DNA from: Pseudomonas migulae NBRC 103157
Lineage (GTDB): Bacteria > Pseudomonadota > Gammaproteobacteria > Pseudomonadales > Pseudomonadaceae
Length of the DNA stretch: 64,000 bases
Direction: 5' to 3'
Assembly: GCF_002091715.1 (NCBI RefSeq)
Contig: NZ_BDAG01000028.1
Span: forward strand, 1 to 64,000
The position numbers and the translations under genes were made by a program. Positions 18,282 to 26,974 of the stretch are shown here, in pieces. The stretch's first letter is position 1. Each line of letters opens with the position of its first letter. The notes below the pieces were generated by a model, which was not told the DNA's origin, made no database searches, and saw nothing but the letters and a program-made list of their open reading frames with translations.

Positions 18282-19248
18282 CGGAGCCTTGTTGTTAGAG
18301 GCGGGCAGCTGGGCCAGTTTGTGGCTCGCGGCGCCCGAGTTACAACAATTGCTGGTGTTCACCTTAAGCCATGGTCTGGCGTGCGCGCTGTTGTGCGGCG
18401 CGGTGTGGCTGTTGTTGCCGGCACGCTACCGTGCGCCGTTGCCCTGGAGCCCTCTGTTCATTTTCAGCCTGGCGTTCTTTGTGCCGGTGATCGGCACGAT
18501 TGGTGTGGTCGCGTCGATCTTTCCGGCGCTGTACCTGCCGCGCAAACGCGACAAGCAAGCCTGGCAAGCCGTCGGTATTCCGAGCCTGCCGTATCGCGCG
18601 CAGCAGCAATTGCATTCGCCGATCTTTGCCGATGGCGGTTTGCAGGATGTGCTGCGCCATGCGCCCGATCCGGATCAGCGTCTGGCCGCGTTGCTGGCCA
18701 CGCGACGCATGCCGGGCAAGGAAGCGGTGCCGATCCTCAAACTGGCGCTGGGCGATCCCAGCGACGACGTGCGGCTATTGGCGTACTCGATGCTCGACAA
18801 GCAGGAAAGCGACATCAACCTGCGTATCCAGATTGCCCTGGGGCAACTGAGCGGCGCCAATGCCAAAAACGCCGGTACGTTGCATGGCACGCTGGCGCGT
18901 TGGTACTGGGAGCTGGCGTACCTCGGCCTGGCGCAAGGCAGCGTGCTTGAACACGTGCTCAATCAGGCCAGCGAACACGCCACGCAAGGGCTTGAAGCGG
19001 GCGAGGGCGGCGAGCTGTTCTTGCTGGCCGGGCGCATTGCGCTGGAGCGAGGTGATATCGAGCGCGCCGAAATGCTCTTGCATCAGGCCCAGGACAACGG
19101 CATGGGCGCTGCTCAGGTGTTGCCGTTCCACGCCGAACTGGCGTTCGAGGCCGGTCGTTATCACGAAATTCCCGGGTTGCTCGAGAAGCTTCCCGAGAAA
19201 ACCCGCCAGCGGCCACCGCTCGCTGAGCTGGTGAGGAGCTGGACATGA
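18259..19248 (+). CDS. pelE: PelE, membrane-anchored TPR subunit of the Pel synthase
   Basis: A 329-residue protein matching PelE in length and position. Two or three N-terminal transmembrane helices (about residues 4-90) are followed by a cytoplasmic helical region with TPR-like repeats (for example LFLLAGRIALERGDIERAEM near residue 258). It is thought to tether PelF to PelD and PelG at the membrane. Start ATG lies 23 bases inside pelD, and its stop overlaps the pelF start (ATGA). Sequence conservation of PelE is low, so the call leans on context. Confidence 0.9.
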   Translation: MISKWLFSGALLLEAGSWASLWLAAPELQQLLVFTLSHGLACALLCGAVWLLLPARYRAPLPWSPLFIFSLAFFVPVIGTIGVVASIFPALYLPRKRDKQAWQAVGIPSLPYRAQQQLHSPIFADGGLQDVLRHAPDPDQRLAALLATRRMPGKEAVPILKLALGDPSDDVRLLAYSMLDKQESDINLRIQIALGQLSGANAKNAGTLHGTLARWYWELAYLGLAQGSVLEHVLNQASEHATQGLEAGEGGELFLLAGRIALERGDIERAEMLLHQAQDNGMGAAQVLPFHAELAFEAGRYHEIPGLLEKLPEKTRQRPPLAELVRSWT

Positions 19249-20759
19249 ATCACAAGGAAGCGGCGCCGACGGCCGACATCTGTCTGCTGCTCGAAGGCAC
19301 CTGGCCTTACGTGCGCGGCGGTGTATCGAGTTGGATTCACCAGATGATTCTTGGCCTGCCGGAGCTGACCTTCTCGGTGATGTTCATCGGCGGCCAACGT
19401 TCGGCCTACCCGTCGCGGCGCTATGAAATCCCCTCGAATGTGCTGCACATCGAAGAGGTGTTTCTCGAGGATGCGACCCATCCGACCAACACCCGCGGAA
19501 CGCCGCGGGAGGCTGACCCGCAGCAGTTGCTGGATCTTTATCGTTTCCTGCACCACCCGGACGCGCCGGAGCCCGAGCTGGGGGAGCGCCTGCTCGACTG
19601 CATCGCGCAGGGCCGCATGACCCTCGACGACGTGCTGCGCAGCCGCGCCAGTTGGGAGGCGTTGAGCGAAGGGTATCGGCTGCATTGCGCCGACCCGTCC
19701 TTCGTCAATTATTTCTGGACCCTGCGTTCGATGCAGTCGCCGTTGCTGATGCTCGCCGAAGCGTCACGTAAAATGCCGCGAGCGCGGATGCTGCATTCGA
19801 TTTCTACTGGCTACGCCGGGTTGCTGGGGTGCATCCTCAAGCAGCGCTGGAACTGTACCTACTTGCTCAGCGAGCACGGGATTTACACCAAGGAACGCAA
19901 GATCGACCTGGCCCAGGCCAGCTGGATTGCCGAGAGTTCCGGGCAGGCGCTCAATCGCAGCCTCGACGCCGGCTCGGGTTACATCCGCACCTTGTGGGTA
20001 CGCTTCTTCGAACGCATCGGTCAACTGACCTACAACAGCGCCGACAACATCATCGCGTTGTATGACGGCAACCGTCAGCGGCAAATCAAGGATGGCGCCG
20101 ACCCGACCCGCACCCAGGTCATTCCGAACGGCATCGACCTGCCGCAGTGGACCGCGGCACTGGAATCCCGTGCACCCGGCATTGCGCCCGTGGTGGGCTT
20201 GATCGGGCGTGTGGTGCCGATCAAGGACGTGAAAACCTTCCTGCGGGCCATGCGCGGTGTGATCAGCGCCATGCCGGAGGCTGAAGGCTGGATCGTCGGT
20301 CCCGAAGAGGAAGACCCGGAATACGTCAGTGAATGCCGCAGCCTGATGGCCAGCCTGGGTCTGGAGGGCAAGGTGCATTTCCTTGGTTTCCAGCGCATCC
20401 AGGAGATCCTGCCGAAACTTGGCCTGATGGTGCTCACCTCGATCAGCGAGGCGCAACCGCTGGTGATCCTCGAAGCCTGGGCCGCCGGTACGCCGGTGGT
20501 CAGCAGCGACGTGGGTTCGTGCCGAGAATTGATCGAAGGCGGCAGCGCCGAAGACCGCGACCTCGGCCTGGCCGGCAAAGTGGTGGCGATTGCCGATCCA
20601 CAGGCCACCTGCGCCGCGATCCTCGAACTGCTGCGCAGCCCGCAGCGCTGGCAGGCCGCTCAGGCCAGCGGCTTGTTGCGGGTCAATCGTTACTACACCG
20701 AAGCCTTGATGCTGCAGCGTTATCGCGACTTGTATCAAGCAGCCATGGAGAACAATTAA
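19245..20759 (+). CDS. pelF: PelF, cytosolic GT4 glycosyltransferase (Pel polymerase)
   Basis: A 504-residue retaining GT-B glycosyltransferase that polymerises the Pel chain from UDP-GalNAc/UDP-GlcNAc. The N terminus reads LLLEGTWPYVRGGVSSWIHQ, the PelF-family signature; the C-terminal Rossmann half has GLIGRVVPIKDVKTFLRAM and the E-x7-E nucleotide-sugar motif (Glu402 and Glu410 in SEAQPLVILEAW). Overlaps pelE by four bases and abuts pelG exactly (TAA then ATG). PelX is the likely source of the epimerised donor in this strain. Confidence 0.95.
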   Translation: MNHKEAAPTADICLLLEGTWPYVRGGVSSWIHQMILGLPELTFSVMFIGGQRSAYPSRRYEIPSNVLHIEEVFLEDATHPTNTRGTPREADPQQLLDLYRFLHHPDAPEPELGERLLDCIAQGRMTLDDVLRSRASWEALSEGYRLHCADPSFVNYFWTLRSMQSPLLMLAEASRKMPRARMLHSISTGYAGLLGCILKQRWNCTYLLSEHGIYTKERKIDLAQASWIAESSGQALNRSLDAGSGYIRTLWVRFFERIGQLTYNSADNIIALYDGNRQRQIKDGADPTRTQVIPNGIDLPQWTAALESRAPGIAPVVGLIGRVVPIKDVKTFLRAMRGVISAMPEAEGWIVGPEEEDPEYVSECRSLMASLGLEGKVHFLGFQRIQEILPKLGLMVLTSISEAQPLVILEAWAAGTPVVSSDVGSCRELIEGGSAEDRDLGLAGKVVAIADPQATCAAILELLRSPQRWQAAQASGLLRVNRYYTEALMLQRYRDLYQAAMENN

Positions 20760-22133
20760 ATGGCCGGCATTGGCTTCGAACTGCGCAAGATCCTTTCGCG
20801 CGACTCCTACACCGCGACCTTGCACGCCTACATATATGCCGGTCTGATCAGCTCCGGACCCTGGGTGTTATCAATCATCAGCGTGATGCTGGTGGGGATC
20901 ATCAGCCTGGGCATTGTGATACCCAACACACTGGTGGGGCAGTTTCTGGTGACGGTGACCTATCTGATGGCCACCTCATTGATACTCACCGGTGGCTTGC
21001 AGCTGTTCTTCACCCGGTTCGTGTCCGACCGATTGTTCGAGCACCAGTACGAGCAGATCCTCCCCAACTTGTTAGGTATCCTGTTGCTGGTCACGCTCTC
21101 TGCCGGCGTGCTGGGCATCATCGTACTGGCCGTGTTGTTCGATCAACCGCTGATCTACCGGGTGCTGGTGCTGTCGAATTTCGTGGTGCTGTGCAACTTG
21201 TGGCTGGTGATCATCTTCCTGTCGGGGATGAAGGCCTATAACCGCATTCTGCTGGTCATGCTGGTGGGCTACACGCTGATGGTCGCCAGCGCCTATGTGC
21301 TGAGCTTCCTGAAGCTACCGGGCTTGCTGCTGGCGCTGTTGATCGGGCACAGCACGCTGCTGTTTCTGTTCCTCTACGACATCCTGCGCGAGTACCGTGC
21401 GGAGAAACTGATCGCCTTCGATTTCCTCGATCGTCGCCACGTTTTTCTCAGCCTGCTCGCCACCGGTTTCTTCTACAACTTCGGCATCTGGATCGACAAG
21501 TTCCTGTTCTGGTTCAACCCCGGCACCTCGAACATCGTCATCGGTCCGCTGCGCGCGTCTATCCTGTACGACCTGCCGATCTTCCTCGCCTACCTGGCGA
21601 TCATCCCGGGGATGGCGGTGTTCCTGGTGCGCATCGAAACCGATTTTGCCGAATGGTATGACCGTCTGTTCCGGGCGATCCGCGAGGGTGAAACCTTGCA
21701 GCACATTAGCTCGCTGAAAACCGAGATGACCTTGTCGATCCGTCAGGGCCTGCTGGAAATCTGCAAGGTGCAGGGGCTGACGGTGGTGCTGTTGTTCCTG
21801 TTCGCACCGCGTCTGCTGGATTGGCTGGGTATCTCCAGCTACTACTTGCCGCTGTTCTATATCGACCTGATCGGCGTCAGTATTCAGGTGGTGTTCATGG
21901 CTTTGCTCAACGTGTTCTTCTACCTGGACAAGCGCACGGTGGTGCTGGAGTTGTGCGTGCTGTTTGCGGTGTTGAACGGGGCGCTGACCCTGCTGAGCAT
22001 GTACCTCGGCCCAAGCTTCTTTGGCTATGGGTTCACGCTGTCGTTGCTGGCCTGTGTACTGCTCGGGCTGCACCGATTGTCCACGGCGCTGGAAGACCTG
22101 GAGTACGACACCTTCATGTTGTCATCGCGCTAA
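20760..22133 (+). CDS. pelG: PelG, polytopic membrane subunit of the Pel synthase
   Basis: A 457-residue protein with about 12 transmembrane helices, resembling polysaccharide-transport (Wzx/MATE-like) proteins and expected to carry the growing Pel chain across the inner membrane. The N terminus GIGFELRKILSRDSYTATLH is characteristic of PelG. ATG directly follows the pelF stop. Last gene of the operon, with a strong terminator 20 bp downstream. Confidence 0.95.
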   Translation: MAGIGFELRKILSRDSYTATLHAYIYAGLISSGPWVLSIISVMLVGIISLGIVIPNTLVGQFLVTVTYLMATSLILTGGLQLFFTRFVSDRLFEHQYEQILPNLLGILLLVTLSAGVLGIIVLAVLFDQPLIYRVLVLSNFVVLCNLWLVIIFLSGMKAYNRILLVMLVGYTLMVASAYVLSFLKLPGLLLALLIGHSTLLFLFLYDILREYRAEKLIAFDFLDRRHVFLSLLATGFFYNFGIWIDKFLFWFNPGTSNIVIGPLRASILYDLPIFLAYLAIIPGMAVFLVRIETDFAEWYDRLFRAIREGETLQHISSLKTEMTLSIRQGLLEICKVQGLTVVLLFLFAPRLLDWLGISSYYLPLFYIDLIGVSIQVVFMALLNVFFYLDKRTVVLELCVLFAVLNGALTLLSMYLGPSFFGYGFTLSLLACVLLGLHRLSTALEDLEYDTFMLSSR

Positions 22134-22152
22134 CGGTACTTGCGGGTATAAA

Positions 22153-22192
22153 AAAGAGGCACTGGCGATCATCGCCATGTGCCTTTTTTTTT
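22153..22192 (+). terminator. pel operon terminator
   Basis: AGGCACTGGCGAT / ATCGCCATGTGCCT hairpin (about 22157-22183, with one T-T mismatch) followed by eight T's. Located 20 bp after the pelG stop. Confidence 0.9.
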
Positions 22193-22250
22193 CGCTTGAT
22201 GGCTTCCGACTGACGTCACTTGAAAGGCCAAGGTACGCTGCTAACCTTGT

Positions 22251-22754
22251 CGTGCCACCGGTGTCGGCAGTGAGCTGTCACTGGCCAGCGACATACGATT
22301 TGCCAGTCGCGAAAAAGCCATTCTCTCGCAATGGGAAATCGGCGCCGCGCTGGTGCCGGGTGGTGGCCCCATGGCTCGACTGCCGCGGCTGATGAAGCGT
22401 GGGCGCGCACTGGAAGTGCTGCTCACCGGCAACGATATCGATGGCGACCTCGCGGAACGCTATGGCTATGTCAATCGTGCGCTACCCGATGCTGCACTCG
22501 ACGCGTTCGTCGACACCATGGCCCGGCGTATTGCCCGGTTCGACAAGCAGTCGATCACCGACATCAAGCGCCTCGTCGACGCTTCCAGCTTGCCACCGAA
22601 CGAGGCCATCGCTGCCGAATGGGACGGGTTCATCGGCTCGGTGAAACGTCCGGCGGCGCAGCAACGGATCAAACAATTGATGGAGCTTGGCTTGCAGAAA
22701 AATGCGGATATTGAAAAACGCCTGGCGTATCACACCGGCACCCTCGGTGACTGA
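22251..22754 (+). pseudogene. Truncated enoyl-CoA hydratase/isomerase (C-terminal 167 residues)
   Basis: From 22251 the frame reads ATGVGSELSLASDIRFASRE, then QWEIGAALVPGGGPMARLPR and LAERYGYVNRALPDAAL, to a stop at 22754. This is the oxyanion-hole and C-terminal half of a crotonase-fold hydratase. The normal N-terminal 90-100 residues are missing: in the same frame a TAA (22242-22244) lies three codons before the recognisable sequence, and the upstream bases are the pel terminator region. There is no ribosome binding site for an N-terminal start; the GTG at 22353 is internal. A broken gene marking the right border of the Pel locus. Confidence 0.8.
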
Positions 22755-22787
22755 TCAAAACGATCTCGTCTATCAGGAGTTACTGTC

Positions 22788-23210
22788 ATGAGCACTGCAT
22801 TGGAAACCGTTCTCTACACTGCAAAAACCCACACCGTCGGCGGCCGCACGGGCACCGGCAAATCCAGCGATGGCGAGCTGGACGTGAAATTCAGTTCCCC
22901 CGGTTCAGGCAAACCGGGGACCAATCCGGAGCAACTGTTTGCACTGGGTTATTCAGCCTGTTTCATCGGTGCGATACAGGTCGCCGCCGGGAAACTGAAA
23001 GTCAAATTGCCCGAGGACACGTCGGTGGATGCCGAGGTGGATCTGGGCAAAACCAGTGGCGGGGATTTTCAGTTGGCGGTCAGGTTGAACGTCAATATTC
23101 CTGGCCTGGAGGAGGGCGTGAAACGGGAGTTGGTTGAGGCTGCGCATCAGATCTGCCCGTATTCGCGGATGACGCGCGACGGTGTGAAGGTTGAGTTGAA
23201 AGTCGTTTGA
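22788..23210 (+). CDS. ohr: Organic hydroperoxide resistance protein Ohr
   Basis: A 140-residue thiol peroxidase of the Ohr/OsmC fold that reduces organic and fatty-acid hydroperoxides. Both redox cysteines are present: Cys58 in GYSACFIGA and Cys123 in HQICPYS. The N terminus (ALETVLYTAKTHTVGGRTG) is typical Ohr rather than OsmC. AGGAG 9 bases upstream of the ATG. No ohrR regulator is adjacent, unlike in many genomes. Convergent with the second chemoreceptor across a shared terminator. Confidence 0.93.
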   Translation: MSTALETVLYTAKTHTVGGRTGTGKSSDGELDVKFSSPGSGKPGTNPEQLFALGYSACFIGAIQVAAGKLKVKLPEDTSVDAEVDLGKTSGGDFQLAVRLNVNIPGLEEGVKRELVEAAHQICPYSRMTRDGVKVELKVV

Positions 23211-23233
23211 TCGCTGGATAAAAAATCCAGGCA

Positions 23234-23284
23234 ACAAAAAAGCCGTGAAGCTTCGATTTCTCGATGCTTTACGGCTTGGTTTTA
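23234..23284. terminator. Bidirectional terminator between ohr and chemoreceptor
   Basis: AAGCCGTGAAGC (23240-23251) and GCTTTACGGCTT (23266-23277) form a 12-bp stem with one wobble. Six A's on the left give a U-run for the minus-strand chemoreceptor transcript; GGTTTTA on the right is a weaker U-run for ohr. Confidence 0.8.
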
Positions 23285-23395
23285 CTGAGTCAGGCAGGCC
23301 ATGGCCTTGGTGATAAGGTGGCGCAATTGAGTCCCCCACTCTGGCGATCAAGTCAGACGGGGCCAGCACAAATTGTTCGCTTTTAACCAATACGC

Positions 23396-25279
23396 CTACA
23401 ACTTGAACGTATTTACCACGTTTTTGAGTCGCCCAGCTTCTGAATCCAATTCTGCACAGGCTCTGAGGGTAGAGCCAAGATTGTCATTGGTCTGGCGATT
23501 CAACTGGCTGATCTCATGCACATCCCTTGTCAGTTGATCGACGGCTGTTGTTTGCTCTTCAGTCGCGGCAGCGACTGTAAGGCACATCTCATCAATCTCA
23601 CCGATTTTCGAGACTACTTTCACAAGGCTGGCCCCAGCCTGTTTCGCGACGAGCACGCTTTGGCTGCCGATTTCATTGCTGTGCAGCATGGTTCGGGAAG
23701 CCTGGGCGCCGCCGGCCTGTAACGCTTCGATGACCTGGCGAATTTCTTCGGTCGCATTCTGGGTATGATGGGCAAGGTTTCTCACTTCGTCCGCCACAAC
23801 GGCAAAGCCGCGTCCCGCCTCTCCGGCTCTGGCCGCCTCGATAGCCGCATTCAGGGCCAGCAGATTGGTCTTTGCGGAAATAGTCGAAATGACCTCCAGG
23901 ACTTTTCCGATGTTGATGGTTTTGGCGTTGAGCTCTTCGATCTGCGAGCGGGTCAGTTCGATATTTGCCTGCAGGTCGCTCATGGCTGTGACTGTGTTCT
24001 CGACCAGTTCGCAGGTCGACTCGATCTGCAACCTGGCACTGGAAGCACCTTTGGACGCCGCCGAGGCGCTGGAGGCGATCTCCTGCGCTGCTGCGCCCAG
24101 CTCTTCAATTGCGGCAGCCACGCTCGTGGTGTAACCCGATTGGTGTTCCGATTTTTCCATCGAGGAGTCGGACGCCGACAGTACCCGGCGAGTCGCTTCA
24201 CCCAAGGCATCCGTCGTCGAGGATACTTCGCTGATAGAAGTGTGGATACGATCGCTGAAGCGGTTGAAGCTCATGGCCAGTTGCCCGAATTCGTCCTTCG
24301 ACAGGATCGACAATCTACGGGTCAAGTCGGCATCGCCTTGGGCGATATCTTCCATCGCGTGGCTGATCGAATGCAGGGGCCTCATGAGCACGCGAATCAG
24401 CAGCCCGAGCATCAGCAAAGTGGCCAGGCCCGCAACAGCCGTCGCGATGATCGCGGAGTTGCGGAACGCGGAGACACTGGCCAGGGCCGCTTGTTTGTCG
24501 AGCACGATACCGATGTACCAATCCTGCGAAGGCAGGCCGTTGACCGCTGAGAACAGGGTGAATTTGCTGCCATCAACCGACGTGGCTTCGACCAGCCGGT
24601 CGCTCAGGGTCAAGGTGTTGCCCGGAAACATATCGGCCAGGGTTTTACCTATCAGCGCCTGGTCAGGGTGAACCAGGATCTTGCCCTCCTTGCTCACCAG
24701 AAAGGCGTAGCCGTTGCCATCGAACGCCTGGGCATTGAGTGTTTGCGAGATCGTCTCGATTTTCAGGCTGGCGCCCAGTACCCCGAGTGTTTGCTGCCCG
24801 GAAGGGATGGCGACCGCCTGGGTAATGATCCGGTAATCGATCCCTGCGCCTACGTAAGGTTCGGTCATCGCGGCTCCGTTGGCGATAGCGTCCTTGTACC
24901 ACTGGCGCTGTCGGGCGTCGTAGTCCGCAGGCATTTCCCGTGGCGGATAGATCTGAAGCTTGCCATCACGGGTGCCGGCATACGTGGCAATGAACTGTTC
25001 CATAAGCACTTGGTTTTGTAATGTGGCCTGGACGTTTTCGGCCGTAGGGTTGTGCCCGATAAACTCGGCGACGCTTTTCATCAGAATCAGCCGGCCGGTC
25101 AGCCAGCTCTGGATGTCATGCGCCATGGAGGCTGCGAGGGCGCGTGTGTTTTGTTCGATTTTCTGCGCGTTGTCTTCGCGCAGGCGAATGTCATTCAACA
25201 CGGAAAATGAGCAAAACACCGTCATGATCACCAAGGAGGCGATCAGCAATATCTTCTGATTAAATTTGAGATGTCCCAT
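23396..25279 (-). CDS. Methyl-accepting chemotaxis protein with dCache_1 sensor
   Basis: A 627-residue chemoreceptor: TM1 about 9-28, a double-Cache periplasmic domain about 30-272, TM2 about 275-298, HAMP about 299-352, and the signalling hairpin with KTNLLALNAAIEAARAGEAG. The sensor retains R-x-W-Y (Arg125, Trp127, Tyr128 in ARQRQWYKDA), part of the amino-acid-binding signature of PctA-type receptors, but the expected aspartate after the GVxG strand is replaced (LGVLGASLKIE near residue 171), so an amino acid ligand is doubtful. GGAGAG lies 6 bases upstream of ATG 25279. Single gene, ending at the terminator shared with ohr. Confidence 0.9.
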   Translation of the reverse strand: MGHLKFNQKILLIASLVIMTVFCSFSVLNDIRLREDNAQKIEQNTRALAASMAHDIQSWLTGRLILMKSVAEFIGHNPTAENVQATLQNQVLMEQFIATYAGTRDGKLQIYPPREMPADYDARQRQWYKDAIANGAAMTEPYVGAGIDYRIITQAVAIPSGQQTLGVLGASLKIETISQTLNAQAFDGNGYAFLVSKEGKILVHPDQALIGKTLADMFPGNTLTLSDRLVEATSVDGSKFTLFSAVNGLPSQDWYIGIVLDKQAALASVSAFRNSAIIATAVAGLATLLMLGLLIRVLMRPLHSISHAMEDIAQGDADLTRRLSILSKDEFGQLAMSFNRFSDRIHTSISEVSSTTDALGEATRRVLSASDSSMEKSEHQSGYTTSVAAAIEELGAAAQEIASSASAASKGASSARLQIESTCELVENTVTAMSDLQANIELTRSQIEELNAKTINIGKVLEVISTISAKTNLLALNAAIEAARAGEAGRGFAVVADEVRNLAHHTQNATEEIRQVIEALQAGGAQASRTMLHSNEIGSQSVLVAKQAGASLVKVVSKIGEIDEMCLTVAAATEEQTTAVDQLTRDVHEISQLNRQTNDNLGSTLRACAELDSEAGRLKNVVNTFKL

Positions 25280-25579
25280 CGTTCACTCTCCGGGTTTGAA
25301 TCGGTACACCACGTATTCAGGCTGAGGATTCCGGGGTTGGATTATCAACCCCGGGGCCTTGTTACTTGCGAACGCAATTGCCTCCTTGTAAAAAAACGGA
25401 GCTGTCAGTTATCCGAAGTTTGCTTTGTTGTACCTGTTAAAACATCGCGTCAGGATAAAAGCGCCCCTGCGGCAGCCAACTTCATGGCGAACCAAATACT
25501 TTGACTTGCGTTATTGGTTGGTAAATTTGTCAGGCGTCCAGCACAGGTTGTGGCTGAAAGTTGTCTGGGTGTTTGGCCG
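25280..25579. other. Intergenic leader region with a perfect hairpin
   Basis: This 300-bp gap has no supportable gene. It contains CCGGGGTTG (25331-25339) and CAACCCCGG (25346-25354), a perfect 9-bp stem with a 6-nt loop, in the 5' leader side of the chemoreceptor. Neither side has a U-run, so it is not a standard terminator. No clear terminator for the minus-strand porin gene upstream of it was found. Confidence 0.5.
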
Positions 25580-26821
25580 TTACCACAATGCCAAGGTGTA
25601 ACTAAGGATCAGGCGTGTTTCATCCAGGTCATTACCAAAGTTTGACCTGACGGTTGCGTTTCTGACTTTCAGGCCGACGTTTTTCAGCGAACCTGACTGT
25701 ATGACATAACCAATGTCGGTGTTGCGCTCCCACTCTTTACCGGTGTTGTTGCCGGCGACCAACGCATTGTCTCCCTGGACATAACGACTCATGAACGTCA
25801 GCCCCGGGAGGCCCAGCGCGGCGAAGTTGTAGTCATAGCGCAGCTGCCAGGAGCGTTCCTGGGTATTGGCGAAGTCATTGATCTGGACGAAGTTGACCAG
25901 GTACGGATCGCTATTGGCAATGTAGGGGAAGGGGTCGTCACCGCTCATGCGTTGATAGGCTGCGGTGAATACGTTGGAGCCCAGGGTGTAGGACACCAGG
26001 CCGTTCGCTGCCCGGTTATCAAGGGGGCGAAAGTTGCCGTCGTCGGTGCTTTTCGAATAGCGCAGGTCGAACTTCAGCGACTGTTGCTCGGCGAGGGGGA
26101 TCTCGTAGACCACACCACCAAAGTACTGCCGATAGACGTTTTCCAGGTTGCCGTAGTACAGGCTGGTGCTCAGGGCCTTGTTGAAACTGTAGGTGCCGCC
26201 GGCAAAGCGAAAGTCATCGCTGACGCCGCCAATGCGGTTACCCGTGAAGTCTTGATAATTTGAAGAGCTGTTGAACTTGATTTGCTCCAGCTTGCCGCCT
26301 TGCAACATGAGCTTGTCGATGTCCTTCGAAGTCAACAGTGCGCCTTCGAACGTCGCCGGCAGTAAGCGCGTGTCATTGCTCGAGACCACGGGCGTACGGA
26401 AGGCGAGTGAGCCGACCTTCAGAATGGTTTCCGATACCTTCGCCTTGGCCGTCAGCTCGAGTTTGGAGTATTCGTCCTGTGAGCCTCGGCCGTTTTTCGA
26501 ACCAAGGTCCGCCGGCAACAGGCCCGTGCCGCCGGAACCATCACCGCCGTCAAGCTTGATACCGAGCATGCCGACAGCGTCGACGCCCAGGCCCAGAGTA
26601 CCTGCGGTATAACCCGACTCGAATCGCAACATGGCTCCCTGCGCCCACTCCGCCGCAGAGTCACGTTGGGCGGTGGGCGGTCCGTTACGAAAGTCACGGT
26701 TGAAGTAGAAGTTGCGCAGTTCAACGCTGGCCTTGCTGTCGGCAATAAAATCTGCAGATGCCGTGAGTGGGAAAATTAATGCGCAAGTACCCGCGACAGC
26801 GAAAGTCGTTTTGATCAACAT
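25580..26821 (-). CDS. OprD-family outer-membrane porin (Occ type)
   Basis: A 413-residue OprD-family porin with a signal peptide (MLIKTTFAVAGTCALIFPLT, cleavage after ADA-like ASA at about residue 23), the family opening DFIADSKASVELRNFYFNRD and alternating barrel strands, ending with aromatic W at the C terminus (LSYTLALW). GGAG about 10 bases upstream of ATG. It is co-oriented with and 150 bp downstream of the pyroglutamate operon. In P. aeruginosa, OpdO, an OprD-family porin linked to pyroglutamate uptake, also sits beside KipI/YcsF genes, so a similar role here is a reasonable inference. Whether it shares the operon transcript is open; no terminator is evident in the gap. Confidence 0.9.
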   Translation of the reverse strand: MLIKTTFAVAGTCALIFPLTASADFIADSKASVELRNFYFNRDFRNGPPTAQRDSAAEWAQGAMLRFESGYTAGTLGLGVDAVGMLGIKLDGGDGSGGTGLLPADLGSKNGRGSQDEYSKLELTAKAKVSETILKVGSLAFRTPVVSSNDTRLLPATFEGALLTSKDIDKLMLQGGKLEQIKFNSSSNYQDFTGNRIGGVSDDFRFAGGTYSFNKALSTSLYYGNLENVYRQYFGGVVYEIPLAEQQSLKFDLRYSKSTDDGNFRPLDNRAANGLVSYTLGSNVFTAAYQRMSGDDPFPYIANSDPYLVNFVQINDFANTQERSWQLRYDYNFAALGLPGLTFMSRYVQGDNALVAGNNTGKEWERNTDIGYVIQSGSLKNVGLKVRNATVRSNFGNDLDETRLILSYTLALW

Positions 26822-26974
26822 GCTCTTTATGCTCCAGATAACGGCAGATCTATTGGTTGAGTTTTATCGTTATTTTGAGTGCGCAGTTACATCTACAGTT
26901 TTCTGCAGGCAGCACGCGGCAACGGAGTTATTACCCCGTTGTGCGTACTACCGGCGAAAAGAAGAGTGTTTAAA

